Assembly (NCBI GenBank): GCA_031401035.1
Contig: JANNRA010000009.1
Span: 1 to 64,000 of the forward strand
Reading direction: 5' to 3'
DNA from: JANNRA01 sp031401035
GTDB lineage: Bacteria; Desulfobacterota; Binatia; HRBIN30; CADEER01
DNA: 64,000 nucleotides
Part shown: positions 16,888-25,243 of the stretch, piece by piece
Layout: each line of letters starts with the position of its first letter
Position numbering within the stretch: the stretch's first letter is position 1
The notes under the pieces: generated by a model
Databases searched by the model: none
Told to the model about the DNA's origin: nothing
What the model saw: the letters and a program-made list of their open reading frames with translations, nothing else
Translations under genes and position numbers: made by a program

Positions 16888-18890
16888 TGGCGTGGTCCTT
16901 CGCCGCGCGGGCGGACATCTCGCTGGCGAAATTGGGCCGCGGCGGCCGGGCGCGGTGGTACGTCGATCGCCTGCTGAGCATGCCGCTGCCGGAGCTGCCG
17001 CATCGGATCCTGCAGGCGCTCAGACAACGCGCCGACCGCGGCGGTCGGTTCGCCGCCCGGCACGTCAGCGCGCCACGGGCGCTGCGCGAGACACCGCTGC
17101 CGCGCTTTCCGCTCGACGCTGTGGCGTTGCGCGCGGTGAGCGCCGACGACCGCGCGCGCCTCGCGCGTCAGGCCGGCGACATCGTCGGCGGGCGGCTGGT
17201 CCTGCTCGGGCAGCGCTGGCCGACGGGTGGGCGGACCGACTGGGGGCTCGATCCGGCGAGCGGCGCGCACTGGGACTGGGACCGCTTCTGCTTCGACATC
17301 GCCCGTCGACACGGCGACGGCCCTGGCGACGTCAAGTTGGTCTGGGAGCTGTCGCGGCTGCAACATCTGCAGGTACTGGCGCTCGATGCCTTTCTCTCCG
17401 GCACCCAGGGCTCGCGCGAGGCCTGTGTCGCCGACCTGACGGCGTGGATCGCCGGCAACCCCCCGTACCGGGGGCTCGGCTACGCCTGCGGCATCGAGCT
17501 CGCCGCACGCGTGATGTCGCTGCTCGTCGTGGTGGCGCTGCTCGAGCCGGCCGCGTTTGCGCCGCCGCTGACGGCTGCGCTCTGGGACCTGCTGCAGGCG
17601 CACGGCACTTGGTTGGCGCGCTATCCGTCCCTGTATTCGTCGGCCAACAATCACCTGATCGCCGAGGCCGCCGGGCTGTTCGCCCTCGGCTGTCTCGCGC
17701 CCGGGCTGGCCGGCGCGGCGACCTGGCGGGCGATGGGTCGGGCGCACCTCGAGCGCGAAGCGGCGCGACAGATTCACGCCGACGGCGTCGGCGCCGAGCA
17801 GTCGCCGGGCTACCAGGCGGTGACGATGGAATGGCTGCTGGTGGCGCGCCACATCGCCGCGGCGACCGGGCAGCGGTTGGCTCCGGTGGTCGACCAGCGC
17901 CTCGCGGCGGGCGCGACGTTTCTCGCCGCGATCCTCGATACGGCGGGCAATCACCCGCGCCTCGGCGACGAGGACGACAGCGTCGTACTGCGCCAGGATA
18001 TGCAGCCCGAGCGACTGCCGTTCGCCATCGCCGGGGCCGTCGGCGCGCTGCTCGGCATCGGCGCGGCCTGTCATCCGTCCTATCGCCTCGACGTGCGCGC
18101 CCGGCTGCTCGGTGCGTCTCGACTGCCCGCCGCGGCCTGGCGGCCGGTCTCCACCACCTTCGCCGCCGGCGGCTATACGGTCCTGCGCGCCGGCCCGCTC
18201 ATGGCGCTGTTCGACCATGGCCCGCTCGGCTATTCGCACACCGCCGCGCACGGGCATGCCGATGCGCTGGCGGTCTGGCTGCATGCGAACGGCACACCGT
18301 TGCTCGTCGATGCGGGGACGTTCCGCTACAACCACGACGCGGGATGGCGCGCCCATCTGCGCGGCACCGCGGCCCACAATACCGTCGTGGTCGACGGGCT
18401 GGAGCAGAGCGAGCCAGTCGGACCGTTCAACTGGGGACGCCGCCGGGCCTGCGGGCGGCTGCTGCACGCCCACCTCGACGGAACCCCGCGTGTGACCGCC
18501 AGCCACGACGGCTATGCGCACCGCGCCGTGACGCACGAGCGCACGGTGACGCTGGCGGACGACCTGTGCCGTCTTGACGATCGGCTGTCAGGAAGCGGTC
18601 GTCATCGCGTGTGCCTGACGTTGCAGTTCGCGCCAGGATTGCGCGTCGAGGTCGCCGGCGAGGGCCGCTGCATGGTGTCGTCGGAGAGCGGTCCGGTGGC
18701 GACGGTGGAGATCGCCGGCGCGGCGGTGACCGTGCGCGTCGAGACCCAGCCGGCGAGACCGGGCCCCGGGGCGGTGTCGCCGGCCTACAACACCCTTCTC
18801 CCGGCGCCCGCGCTGTGCGCCGAAGGCGACGTGTCCCTGCCCGTCCACCTCGTCACCACCATCCGCATGACGAGCCGGGATCGCGACTGA
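16887..18890 (+). CDS. Heparinase II/III-like polysaccharide lyase
   Basis: 667 residues. Residues ~90-400 form the alpha/alpha-barrel 'alginate lyase' domain, with YSSANNHLIAEAAGLFALG (residues ~249-267) as the conserved Asn-His substrate pocket. Residues ~420-660 form the beta-sandwich heparinase II/III domain, with SHTAAHGHADALAVWL (~450-465) and YNHDAGWRAHLRGTAAHNTV (~479-498), which supply the Tyr/His catalytic residues. These enzymes cleave uronic-acid polymers. Inside a biosynthetic locus they usually trim or turn over the polymer being made. No clear signal peptide is visible, as is common for exopolysaccharide-locus members, so export is uncertain. The ATG at 16887 overlaps the upstream stop. 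Confidence 0.86.
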   Translation: MAWSFAARADISLAKLGRGGRARWYVDRLLSMPLPELPHRILQALRQRADRGGRFAARHVSAPRALRETPLPRFPLDAVALRAVSADDRARLARQAGDIVGGRLVLLGQRWPTGGRTDWGLDPASGAHWDWDRFCFDIARRHGDGPGDVKLVWELSRLQHLQVLALDAFLSGTQGSREACVADLTAWIAGNPPYRGLGYACGIELAARVMSLLVVVALLEPAAFAPPLTAALWDLLQAHGTWLARYPSLYSSANNHLIAEAAGLFALGCLAPGLAGAATWRAMGRAHLEREAARQIHADGVGAEQSPGYQAVTMEWLLVARHIAAATGQRLAPVVDQRLAAGATFLAAILDTAGNHPRLGDEDDSVVLRQDMQPERLPFAIAGAVGALLGIGAACHPSYRLDVRARLLGASRLPAAAWRPVSTTFAAGGYTVLRAGPLMALFDHGPLGYSHTAAHGHADALAVWLHANGTPLLVDAGTFRYNHDAGWRAHLRGTAAHNTVVVDGLEQSEPVGPFNWGRRRACGRLLHAHLDGTPRVTASHDGYAHRAVTHERTVTLADDLCRLDDRLSGSGRHRVCLTLQFAPGLRVEVAGEGRCMVSSESGPVATVEIAGAAVTVRVETQPARPGPGAVSPAYNTLLPAPALCAEGDVSLPVHLVTTIRMTSRDRD

Positions 18891-18931
18891 TCCGCGCGAC
18901 GGCGCCGACCGATGACAACTGAGGCAGCGGC

Positions 18932-20854
18932 ATGTGCGGAATAGTCGGCTACCGCGTCGTCGACGGCGACGCGCGGCCGTGGGCGGCCCGGCTGCCCGAC
19001 GCCGTGCGGTCGCTGCAGCACCGCGGCCCCGACGACAGCGGCGTCTGGAGCGACGGCGCGCAGCGCGTCGGCCTCGGGCATCGCCGCCTCGCCATCCTCG
19101 ATCTCAGCGCGCACGGCCACCAGCCGATGACCTCTGCCTGCGGCGACTGGCACATGGTCTTCAACGGCGCGGTGTACAACTTCGCCGCGATTCGCGCCGA
19201 GTTGCAGCCGCTCGGCCACCGCTTCGCCGGCAGCGGCGATGCGGAAGTGATCCTGGCGGCGTTCGCCCAGTGGGGACCGGAGGCCGTCGGCCGCTTCATC
19301 GGCATGTTCGCCATCGCCCTGTGGCACGCGCCGACGCGGCGCCTGCACCTGCTGCGCGACCGGCTCGGCGTCAAGCCGCTGTACTACCGCTGGGACAGCG
19401 CGGCCCTGGGCTTCGCCTCGGAGCTGAAGGCCCTGCGGGCGTTCGCCACCTGGCCGGCGGCGATCGATCGCGAGGCGCTGACCGACTACCTGCGCTACGG
19501 CTACATCGCCGACCCGCGCACGATCTACGCGCAGGTGTTCAAGCTGCCGCCGGCGTACCGGCTGGTGCTCGACGAGCGCGGCCGCGTCGAGATGCTGCGC
19601 TACTGGAACGCACTCGATCACGTCGGCCGGCGCGACGGCGACGGGGAGGACGCGCTCGCCGACGAGCTCGAAGCCCTGCTGGTCGACGCCTGCCGCTCCC
19701 GCATGATCGCCGACGTCCCGGTCGGCGTCCTCCTCTCCGGCGGGATCGACTCCGCGGTCGTGGCGGCGCTGCTGCAACGGCACGGCGGGCAGCGGATCCG
19801 GACCTTCACCATCGGCTTCGACCGGCCCGAATACGACGAATCCGCCGACGCCGACGGCGTCGCGCTGCATCTCGGCACCGACCACACCTGTCGCATGCTG
19901 CGGGTCGACGACGCGCGACGCCTGTTGCCGCGCTGGGGCGACCTCTACGATGAACCGTTCGGCGACGAATCCGGCCTGGCGACGTTCCTCGTCGCCCAGG
20001 TAGCCGCCGAACAGGTGAAGGTCGTGCTCTCCGCGGATGGCGGCGACGAACTCTTCGGCGGCTACACGTCTTACGCGGCGGCGCTGCGTCAATGGGACGC
20101 GATCCGGCGCGTCCCGCTCGGCCTGCGCCGCCTGGCGGCGGCGGCTATCAACGGCGCCGGCATCCCACAGCTCGACGCTCGTCTGTCCGCCGGCACCGGC
20201 GCCGCCGCCGGGCGGTACGCCGGCCCGCTGGTCGCGACGCTGGCGAAGCTCGGGGCGCGGATCGGGGCGGGCGGCGTCGGCGAGATCTTCGACCGGGCGC
20301 TGGCGCATTTCAGTCCTCGCGAGCTCGCCGCGCTCACCGGCCACGCCGCCCGCACGCGCATCGGCGCCGATCACTACCCGGGCGGCGCGGGTGAGCAGCT
20401 GTGCCTGTGGGACCTGCACCACTACCTGCCCGGCGATGTCCTGACCAAGGTCGACCGCGCGACGATGGCCGCCGGCATCGAGGGCCGCGAGCCGCTGCTC
20501 GACCACCGCCTGGTCGAGTTCGCGGTCTCCCTACCGTTCGGCATGCGGCGCGGAGCGCTCGGCGCCAAGCACCTTCTGAAGAAGGTCCTCTATCGGCACG
20601 TGCCGCGGGCCCTCGTCGAGCGGCCGAAGCGCGGCTTCGCGATCCCGGTGAAGGAATGGCTCACGGCCGAGCTGCGCGACGTCGTCGATGCGCACCTGGA
20701 GCCGCTGTCCATCGCGCGGCAGGGGCTGTTCGACCCGGCGATGGTGCGCCAGTACGTGCGGCGCCTGCAAGCCGGCGACGCGAGCGTCCGCCAGCGCGTC
20801 TGGCTGCTGCTGGCGTTTCAGCTGTGGCATGCGCGCTGGATGTCCGCACCGTGA
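18932..20854 (+). CDS. AsnB-like amidotransferase 2
   Basis: 640 residues with the same two-domain plan as the gene at 13759: nucleophile Cys2 (MCGIVGY), RGPDDSG, then an ATP-pyrophosphatase domain with SGGIDS near residue 270. The NGE turn reads N78-G79-A80, so this copy has lost the Glu while copy 1 has lost the Gly. The two proteins are clearly related but strongly diverged, which suggests different acceptor carboxylates rather than redundancy (inference). It is the last gene of the plus-strand polysaccharide run, 41 bases after the lyase. A free-asparagine synthetase role is the main alternative. Confidence 0.86.
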   Translation: MCGIVGYRVVDGDARPWAARLPDAVRSLQHRGPDDSGVWSDGAQRVGLGHRRLAILDLSAHGHQPMTSACGDWHMVFNGAVYNFAAIRAELQPLGHRFAGSGDAEVILAAFAQWGPEAVGRFIGMFAIALWHAPTRRLHLLRDRLGVKPLYYRWDSAALGFASELKALRAFATWPAAIDREALTDYLRYGYIADPRTIYAQVFKLPPAYRLVLDERGRVEMLRYWNALDHVGRRDGDGEDALADELEALLVDACRSRMIADVPVGVLLSGGIDSAVVAALLQRHGGQRIRTFTIGFDRPEYDESADADGVALHLGTDHTCRMLRVDDARRLLPRWGDLYDEPFGDESGLATFLVAQVAAEQVKVVLSADGGDELFGGYTSYAAALRQWDAIRRVPLGLRRLAAAAINGAGIPQLDARLSAGTGAAAGRYAGPLVATLAKLGARIGAGGVGEIFDRALAHFSPRELAALTGHAARTRIGADHYPGGAGEQLCLWDLHHYLPGDVLTKVDRATMAAGIEGREPLLDHRLVEFAVSLPFGMRRGALGAKHLLKKVLYRHVPRALVERPKRGFAIPVKEWLTAELRDVVDAHLEPLSIARQGLFDPAMVRQYVRRLQAGDASVRQRVWLLLAFQLWHARWMSAP

Positions 20855-20903
20855 TCGCGCATGGTGAAATCGGCCGCATCGGCCGGCACGACAGGAGGAC
20901 AAC

Positions 20904-21539
20904 ATGCGCATGCGCGTCGGAGTACCGGTTCTGGTCGGCATCGCGATGTGGGCGCGCGCCGCCGCGGCCGTGGTGCAACTCGAGGCGGGTTCGGTGACGG
21001 TCGCCGCGGCCGGCGGCCGCGCCGAGGTGTGCGTGCGGCTCGACAGCGGCGGCCAGGAGGTCGCGGGCACCGAGAACCGGTTGGTCTGGGACGGCTCGTG
21101 CGTCAGCGGGCCGAGCGGTGCGGATGGCTGTTACGTCGCCGGCTCGCACGGCAAGGACCTGAGCTGGAACTACTTGCCGGGAGCTGACTTCGCGCTCAAG
21201 GCGCTGGTGCTGTCGCTGAGCGACGTCGATCCGATCCCCGACGGCGAGCTGTACTGCTGCGCCTTCACCGCCGAGGCGGCGGCGGGGAGTTGCTGCCCGC
21301 TCAGCGTCGTCGCCGCGGGCGCGTCCGATCCGCAGGGCAACGCGCTGGCGGCCGAGGGCAACGACGCGCAGGTGTGCGTCGCGGCGTCGGTCGGCGCGGA
21401 TGACGACGGCTGCCAGGTGGTCGCGCCGCGCGGCGGCCGCGGCGTGCTACCGGCGGCGCTGGGCCTGGTCGGCCTGCAGATCCTCATCCGCTGGCGGCGC
21501 CGTGCCCGCCGCCAACGGCTGTCTGCCGACGCCGGGTAG
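20904..21539 (+). CDS. Secreted cohesin-like protein with C-terminal anchor tail
   Basis: 211 residues. A signal peptide covers residues 1-22. Residues ~24-160 look like one cohesin-type beta-sandwich: VQLEAGSVTVAAAGG, a middle NRLVWDG strand, and PIPDGELYCCAFTA followed by SDPQGNAL, the order seen in cohesins and related surface modules. It has eight Cys in this domain, so disulfides are likely. The C-terminus has the three parts of a sorting signal: DDDGC (Cys170), a hydrophobic helix (180-195) and an Arg-rich end (RWRRRARRQR), as in MYXO-CTERM or exosortase-type tails. It would be displayed on the cell surface. An AGGAGG ribosome site lies 5 bases before the ATG. It follows AsnB-like 2 by 49 bases. 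Confidence 0.65.
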   Translation: MRMRVGVPVLVGIAMWARAAAAVVQLEAGSVTVAAAGGRAEVCVRLDSGGQEVAGTENRLVWDGSCVSGPSGADGCYVAGSHGKDLSWNYLPGADFALKALVLSLSDVDPIPDGELYCCAFTAEAAAGSCCPLSVVAAGASDPQGNALAAEGNDAQVCVAASVGADDDGCQVVAPRGGRGVLPAALGLVGLQILIRWRRRARRQRLSADAG

Positions 21540-21789
21540 GCTCACTGCCCTGATCAGCTGAACCCACCTGTTCGGGGTACCCGTCGTTGCTCGCCCGGCC
21601 TGCAGTTTCCTGCAGGCCCGCTGCGAGTGAGCGCGCAGGCGATTGCAGCCAGGGTCGCCGCGCGCCGCGTGCTGCCTCTGCTATCGGCGGCATCACTCGC
21701 TGGCACGCCACGCGCTTTCGCCCCTTCCCGACCGCGGTCAATCCCGACCGCGCTACGAGCCCGTCCGCTCGATTGCGGGGAGGAGTCCC
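21540..21789. other. Gap of 250 bases before the lipoprotein gene
   Basis: Both strands give only shadow frames. TGCAGTTTCCTGCAGGCC near 21600 forms a short inverted repeat (CTGCAG/CTGCAG). The sequence is less GC-skewed near 21560-21600, where the promoter of the lipoprotein gene is likely, but no consensus boxes stand out. Confidence 0.3.
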
Positions 21790-23814
21790 ATGATGAAGCC
21801 GTTCGCGCCCCTCGGCGTCCTGGTCCTGACCACGTTGGCCTTCTCGCTCTCCGGCTGCGGCGGCGGCGGTGGGGGCGGCAGCAAGCCGACCGCGACTGTC
21901 ACCCCCAGCCCCGCCACGCCGACGCCGGCGCGTACGGCCACTCCCCCGCCGACCGCGACGCGCTCCCCGGGCGGAGAACTCGACATCGCCGTCTGCGCGC
22001 CGAGCGCCGGCCCGTTCTCGGCGAACATCGACAATCCATTTTTCCCCCTGCCGGTCGGCGCGCAGTGGGCCTTCGCCGGCGTCGACGACGAGGGCGCCCC
22101 GGTGCGGGTGGTCATCACCGCCCTGGCCGCCACCGAGGTGGTGGCGGGCGTAACCACGCGCGTCGTCGAGGAGCGTGAGTGGGAAGACGGCGCACTGGTC
22201 GAGGTGTCGCGCAACTTCTTCGCCCAGACCGCCGACGGCACCGTCTGCTACTACGGCGAGGACGTCGACGACTACGACGCCGGCACCATCGTCGGCCACG
22301 GCGGTGCCTGGCGGGCCGGCGTCGACGGCGCGTTGCCGGGCATCCAGATGCCGGCCTCGCCCGCCCTCGGCCAGACCTTCGCGGAAGAGGTGGCGGTCGG
22401 CGTGGCGCAGGACCGGGCCGAAGTGATCGCTGTCGGCGAGAGCACCACCGTCGGCCTCGGCACGTTCACCGACACCATCCGCTTCCTCGAATCGAGTCCG
22501 CTCGACAGCGGCACCAGCGACAAGACATTCGCACGCGGCGTCGGGCTTCTCGTCGACGCGCCGGTCGAACGCATTCCCATGTCGCTGACGTTCTGCGGCA
22601 CCAACGACGGCCAGGGGTGCGCGCCGGACAGCGCCCGCGTCGATCTCACCGCGCCGTCGTTCTCGGACCCCACGGCAGTGACCAATCCGCTCTTCCCGAT
22701 CAGCCAGCTGCACTCGGTGATCCTCCTCGGCACCGTCGACGGCGAGCCGTTCCGCTCCGAGGTCACCCTCCTGCCGACGCGCAAGCGCATCACTCTCGGC
22801 GGTCGAGAGGTCATGGCGTTGGAGTCGCAGTACGTCGCCTTCCTCGACGGACGCCTCGAGGAAGTGGCGCTCGACTGGTACGCCCAGGACGACACGGGTG
22901 CGGTCTGGTACCTCGGCGAGGACGTGTTCAACTACGCCGACGGCGAACTCGCGGACACCGGCGGCACCTGGCTCGCCGGCCGCGACGGCCCCGCGGCGAT
23001 GATCATGCCGGCCAATCCGCGGATCGGCGACACGTACCGGCCGGAGAACATCCCCGGTCTGGTCTTCGAGGAGGTCACGGTGCGCTCGCTCGGACAGACG
23101 GTCGCCGGGCCATATGGTCCGGTCGCCGGGGCGATAGAGGTCGAGGAACTGCACCTGGCGCCGCCGAACGAGGACAAGACCTTCGCACCCGGGTACGGCG
23201 AGTTCTTCACCGGCGGCGGCGGCGACAGCGAGGCGCTGGCGCTGGCCGTCCCCACCGACGCGTTGTCGACGCCGCTGCCCGCCGCGCTCGCGACCCTCAC
23301 CGACGGCGCCTACGACGTGTTCGGCGCCGCGGGGGACGCGGACTGGGACACCGCGGCGAGCACCGTGGCGTCGATGCGCGCGGCCTGGGAGGGCTATCGC
23401 GCCGGCCCCGCGGCAGCGCTTCTCGCGGAACAGCTCGAAGCGGCGCTGGCGTCGCTCGAAGAAGAAGTCGCCGCCGAGGCTGCCGTCGAGGCGCGGCAGG
23501 CCGCTATCGACGTCGCGCGCGCCGGGCTCGACTTCCACCTGCGCCACCGGGCACCGAGCGAGGTCGATCGGGCGCGCTTCGCGCTATGGGCCGATCAGAT
23601 CCTGGTCGATGTCGACGAGGAGGACGGCGCCGCGCTGCGCGGCGACCTCGTGACGCTCGAATGGGTGCTGCGCCGCTTCGCCCACACCCTGACGGCGAGG
23701 CAGGTCGAGGCGGTCAACGGGCTGCTCGACGGGCTCGGCATCGCCATCGACGAGGAGGACCTCGACGGCGCGGCGGAGATCGCCGACCAGCTCCGCGGCG
23801 CACTCGGAGCATGA
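21790..23814 (+). CDS. Large lipoprotein with internally duplicated domain
   Basis: 674 residues. The signal peptide ends in the lipobox SLSGC (Cys23), followed by a poly-Gly run and a Pro/Thr linker (about 31-62). Two copies of a ~200-residue beta-rich domain follow. Copy 1 (~75-265) starts NPFFPLPVGAQW and contains YYGEDVDDYDAG and DKTFARGVG. Copy 2 (~300-480) starts NPLFPISQLHSV and contains YLGEDVFNYADG and DKTFAPGYGEF. A C-terminal helical, Glu-rich part (~520-674) may be a coiled coil. No family is recognised with certainty. The ATG at 21790 has AGGAG 4 bases upstream. The product is expected in the periplasm or outer membrane. Confidence 0.75.
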   Translation: MMKPFAPLGVLVLTTLAFSLSGCGGGGGGGSKPTATVTPSPATPTPARTATPPPTATRSPGGELDIAVCAPSAGPFSANIDNPFFPLPVGAQWAFAGVDDEGAPVRVVITALAATEVVAGVTTRVVEEREWEDGALVEVSRNFFAQTADGTVCYYGEDVDDYDAGTIVGHGGAWRAGVDGALPGIQMPASPALGQTFAEEVAVGVAQDRAEVIAVGESTTVGLGTFTDTIRFLESSPLDSGTSDKTFARGVGLLVDAPVERIPMSLTFCGTNDGQGCAPDSARVDLTAPSFSDPTAVTNPLFPISQLHSVILLGTVDGEPFRSEVTLLPTRKRITLGGREVMALESQYVAFLDGRLEEVALDWYAQDDTGAVWYLGEDVFNYADGELADTGGTWLAGRDGPAAMIMPANPRIGDTYRPENIPGLVFEEVTVRSLGQTVAGPYGPVAGAIEVEELHLAPPNEDKTFAPGYGEFFTGGGGDSEALALAVPTDALSTPLPAALATLTDGAYDVFGAAGDADWDTAASTVASMRAAWEGYRAGPAAALLAEQLEAALASLEEEVAAEAAVEARQAAIDVARAGLDFHLRHRAPSEVDRARFALWADQILVDVDEEDGAALRGDLVTLEWVLRRFAHTLTARQVEAVNGLLDGLGIAIDEEDLDGAAEIADQLRGALGA

Positions 23815-23816
23815 GC

Positions 23817-23847
23817 GAGGAGGGCGCGGCGTCGCCGCGCCCTCCTC
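23817..23847. terminator. Bidirectional hairpin between convergent genes
   Basis: GAGGAGGGCGCGGC, loop GTC, then the exact reverse complement: a 14-bp perfect stem filling the whole 33-base gap between the stop of the lipoprotein gene (plus) and the stop of the SDR gene (minus). There is no T tract, as is common in very GC-rich genomes. Its placement makes a terminator for both strands likely. Confidence 0.65.
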
Positions 23848-25215
23848 TCAGGCCAGGTGACGGCCGAAGGCGCGCATGACGAACAGGTGCAGCGGCGCCT
23901 GGGTGGCGACGTAGAGCGGCCACGCCAGGCGCGGCGCGAAGCCGTGCACAGAGGACAGCACGGCGCTGTCGCCGAGCACGGCGCGGAACTCGAAGCGGCC
24001 GACGCTGCGCGTATCGGCGAGGCGGCCGCCGGTGATGGAGTAGACGACGCGATCGGCGGCGGACACCGCCGCATCGGCCTCGAAGCGCAACAGCACTGGG
24101 CCGCTGGGTGAACCAAGGCGAGTGCTCCAGCAGGTCGCGGCGTCGCCTTCGGTGTGGACGAACGGCTGGAAGCGGGCGCCGAGCCAGCGCACGTACTCGG
24201 CGGCGACGGCGCGCATGTCGGCACCCGCCACCGGCAGCCGCTGCACCGAGCGCACCATCGGCAGCGCCGACGCGTCCGTGCCGGCGCGGAAGGCGCGCGG
24301 TTCGGGCGGCACGCCTCCCGCCAGCGCGGTGTGCAGCGCCGCAGCGATGGAAAGGCCGGGCACGCCGGCGCGCGTCTGCAGACGGCGGTCGCGGGCGAGC
24401 ATCGGGTGCGCCAGGCTCTCGATCAGCGGCGCGACCAGCGCCCGCGGCGCGCCGGTGACCAGGCTGATCCACAGCCGCGACAGCGTCGGCGTCAGCACCG
24501 GCACCGGGATGGTCAGCGGATGCCGGCCGAGCTCGGCGGCGGCGGCCAGCATCAGCGCCCGGTAGCTGCACACTTCGGGACCGGCGATGTCGTAGGTCTC
24601 GCCGAACGTCTCCGGTCGGTCGAGCACCCACTCGAGCAGCGCGATGACGTCGGCGAGCGCGATCGGCTGCGCCGGCGTGCTCGTCCAGCTCGGGCAGATC
24701 ATCACCGGCAGGCGCTTGACCGTGCGCAGCAGCAGCTCCATCGACGAGCCGCCGCGCCCGAGCACCAGGCCGGCGCGCAACACGGTCACCGGCGTGCCGT
24801 AGTCGGCCAGGGCGCGCTCGACTTCGGCGCGGCTGCGCAGATGGGCGGAGAGGTGCGCCGGATCGCCGGCCGGCAGGATGCCGCCGAGGTAGACGATCTG
24901 GCGCACGCCGTGTGCGGCGCAGGCGCGGGCGAAGTTGTCGGCCGCCTGCAGGTCGAGGTCCTCGAAGCTGCCTTGCACCAGGCGGTCGGCCGGCATCATC
25001 GAATGGACGAGGTAGACCGCCAGGTCGGCGCCGGCGAGCGCGGCGTGCGCCTCGCGGTAGGACAGCAGATCGGCGCGGCGCCATTCGACACCCTGGGCGG
25101 CCGGGCGCGGCGCGCGCGACAGCGCGATGACCGGGCCGCGGCGCGCCAGGACGTCGACGAGCGGGCGGCCGACGAAACCGGCGGCGCCGGCGATGGCGAC
25201 GGTGGGAGACGGCAT
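23848..25215 (-). CDS. NAD(P)-binding epimerase-like protein with DUF2867-like C-terminus
   Basis: 455 residues. Residues 1-~280 form an atypical extended SDR/NmrA-like Rossmann domain with VAIAGAAGFVGRPLVDVLA (residues 6-24) as the dinucleotide motif, YLVHSMM and YLGGILPAGD. Residues ~300-455 resemble the DUF2867 domain that follows such SDRs in 'NAD-dependent epimerase/DUF2867' proteins. These are related to complex-I assembly proteins and to ubiquinone-pathway accessory proteins, but the reaction is unknown. The ATG at 25215 is chosen over the adjacent TTG. It lies 28 bases downstream of the deoxyhypusine-synthase-like gene on the same strand, so they are probably co-transcribed. Confidence 0.78.
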   Translation of the reverse strand: MPSPTVAIAGAAGFVGRPLVDVLARRGPVIALSRAPRPAAQGVEWRRADLLSYREAHAALAGADLAVYLVHSMMPADRLVQGSFEDLDLQAADNFARACAAHGVRQIVYLGGILPAGDPAHLSAHLRSRAEVERALADYGTPVTVLRAGLVLGRGGSSMELLLRTVKRLPVMICPSWTSTPAQPIALADVIALLEWVLDRPETFGETYDIAGPEVCSYRALMLAAAAELGRHPLTIPVPVLTPTLSRLWISLVTGAPRALVAPLIESLAHPMLARDRRLQTRAGVPGLSIAAALHTALAGGVPPEPRAFRAGTDASALPMVRSVQRLPVAGADMRAVAAEYVRWLGARFQPFVHTEGDAATCWSTRLGSPSGPVLLRFEADAAVSAADRVVYSITGGRLADTRSVGRFEFRAVLGDSAVLSSVHGFAPRLAWPLYVATQAPLHLFVMRAFGRHLA

Positions 25216-25243
25216 CAACCCAGCCTGACAGGTCGCCGCGCCG

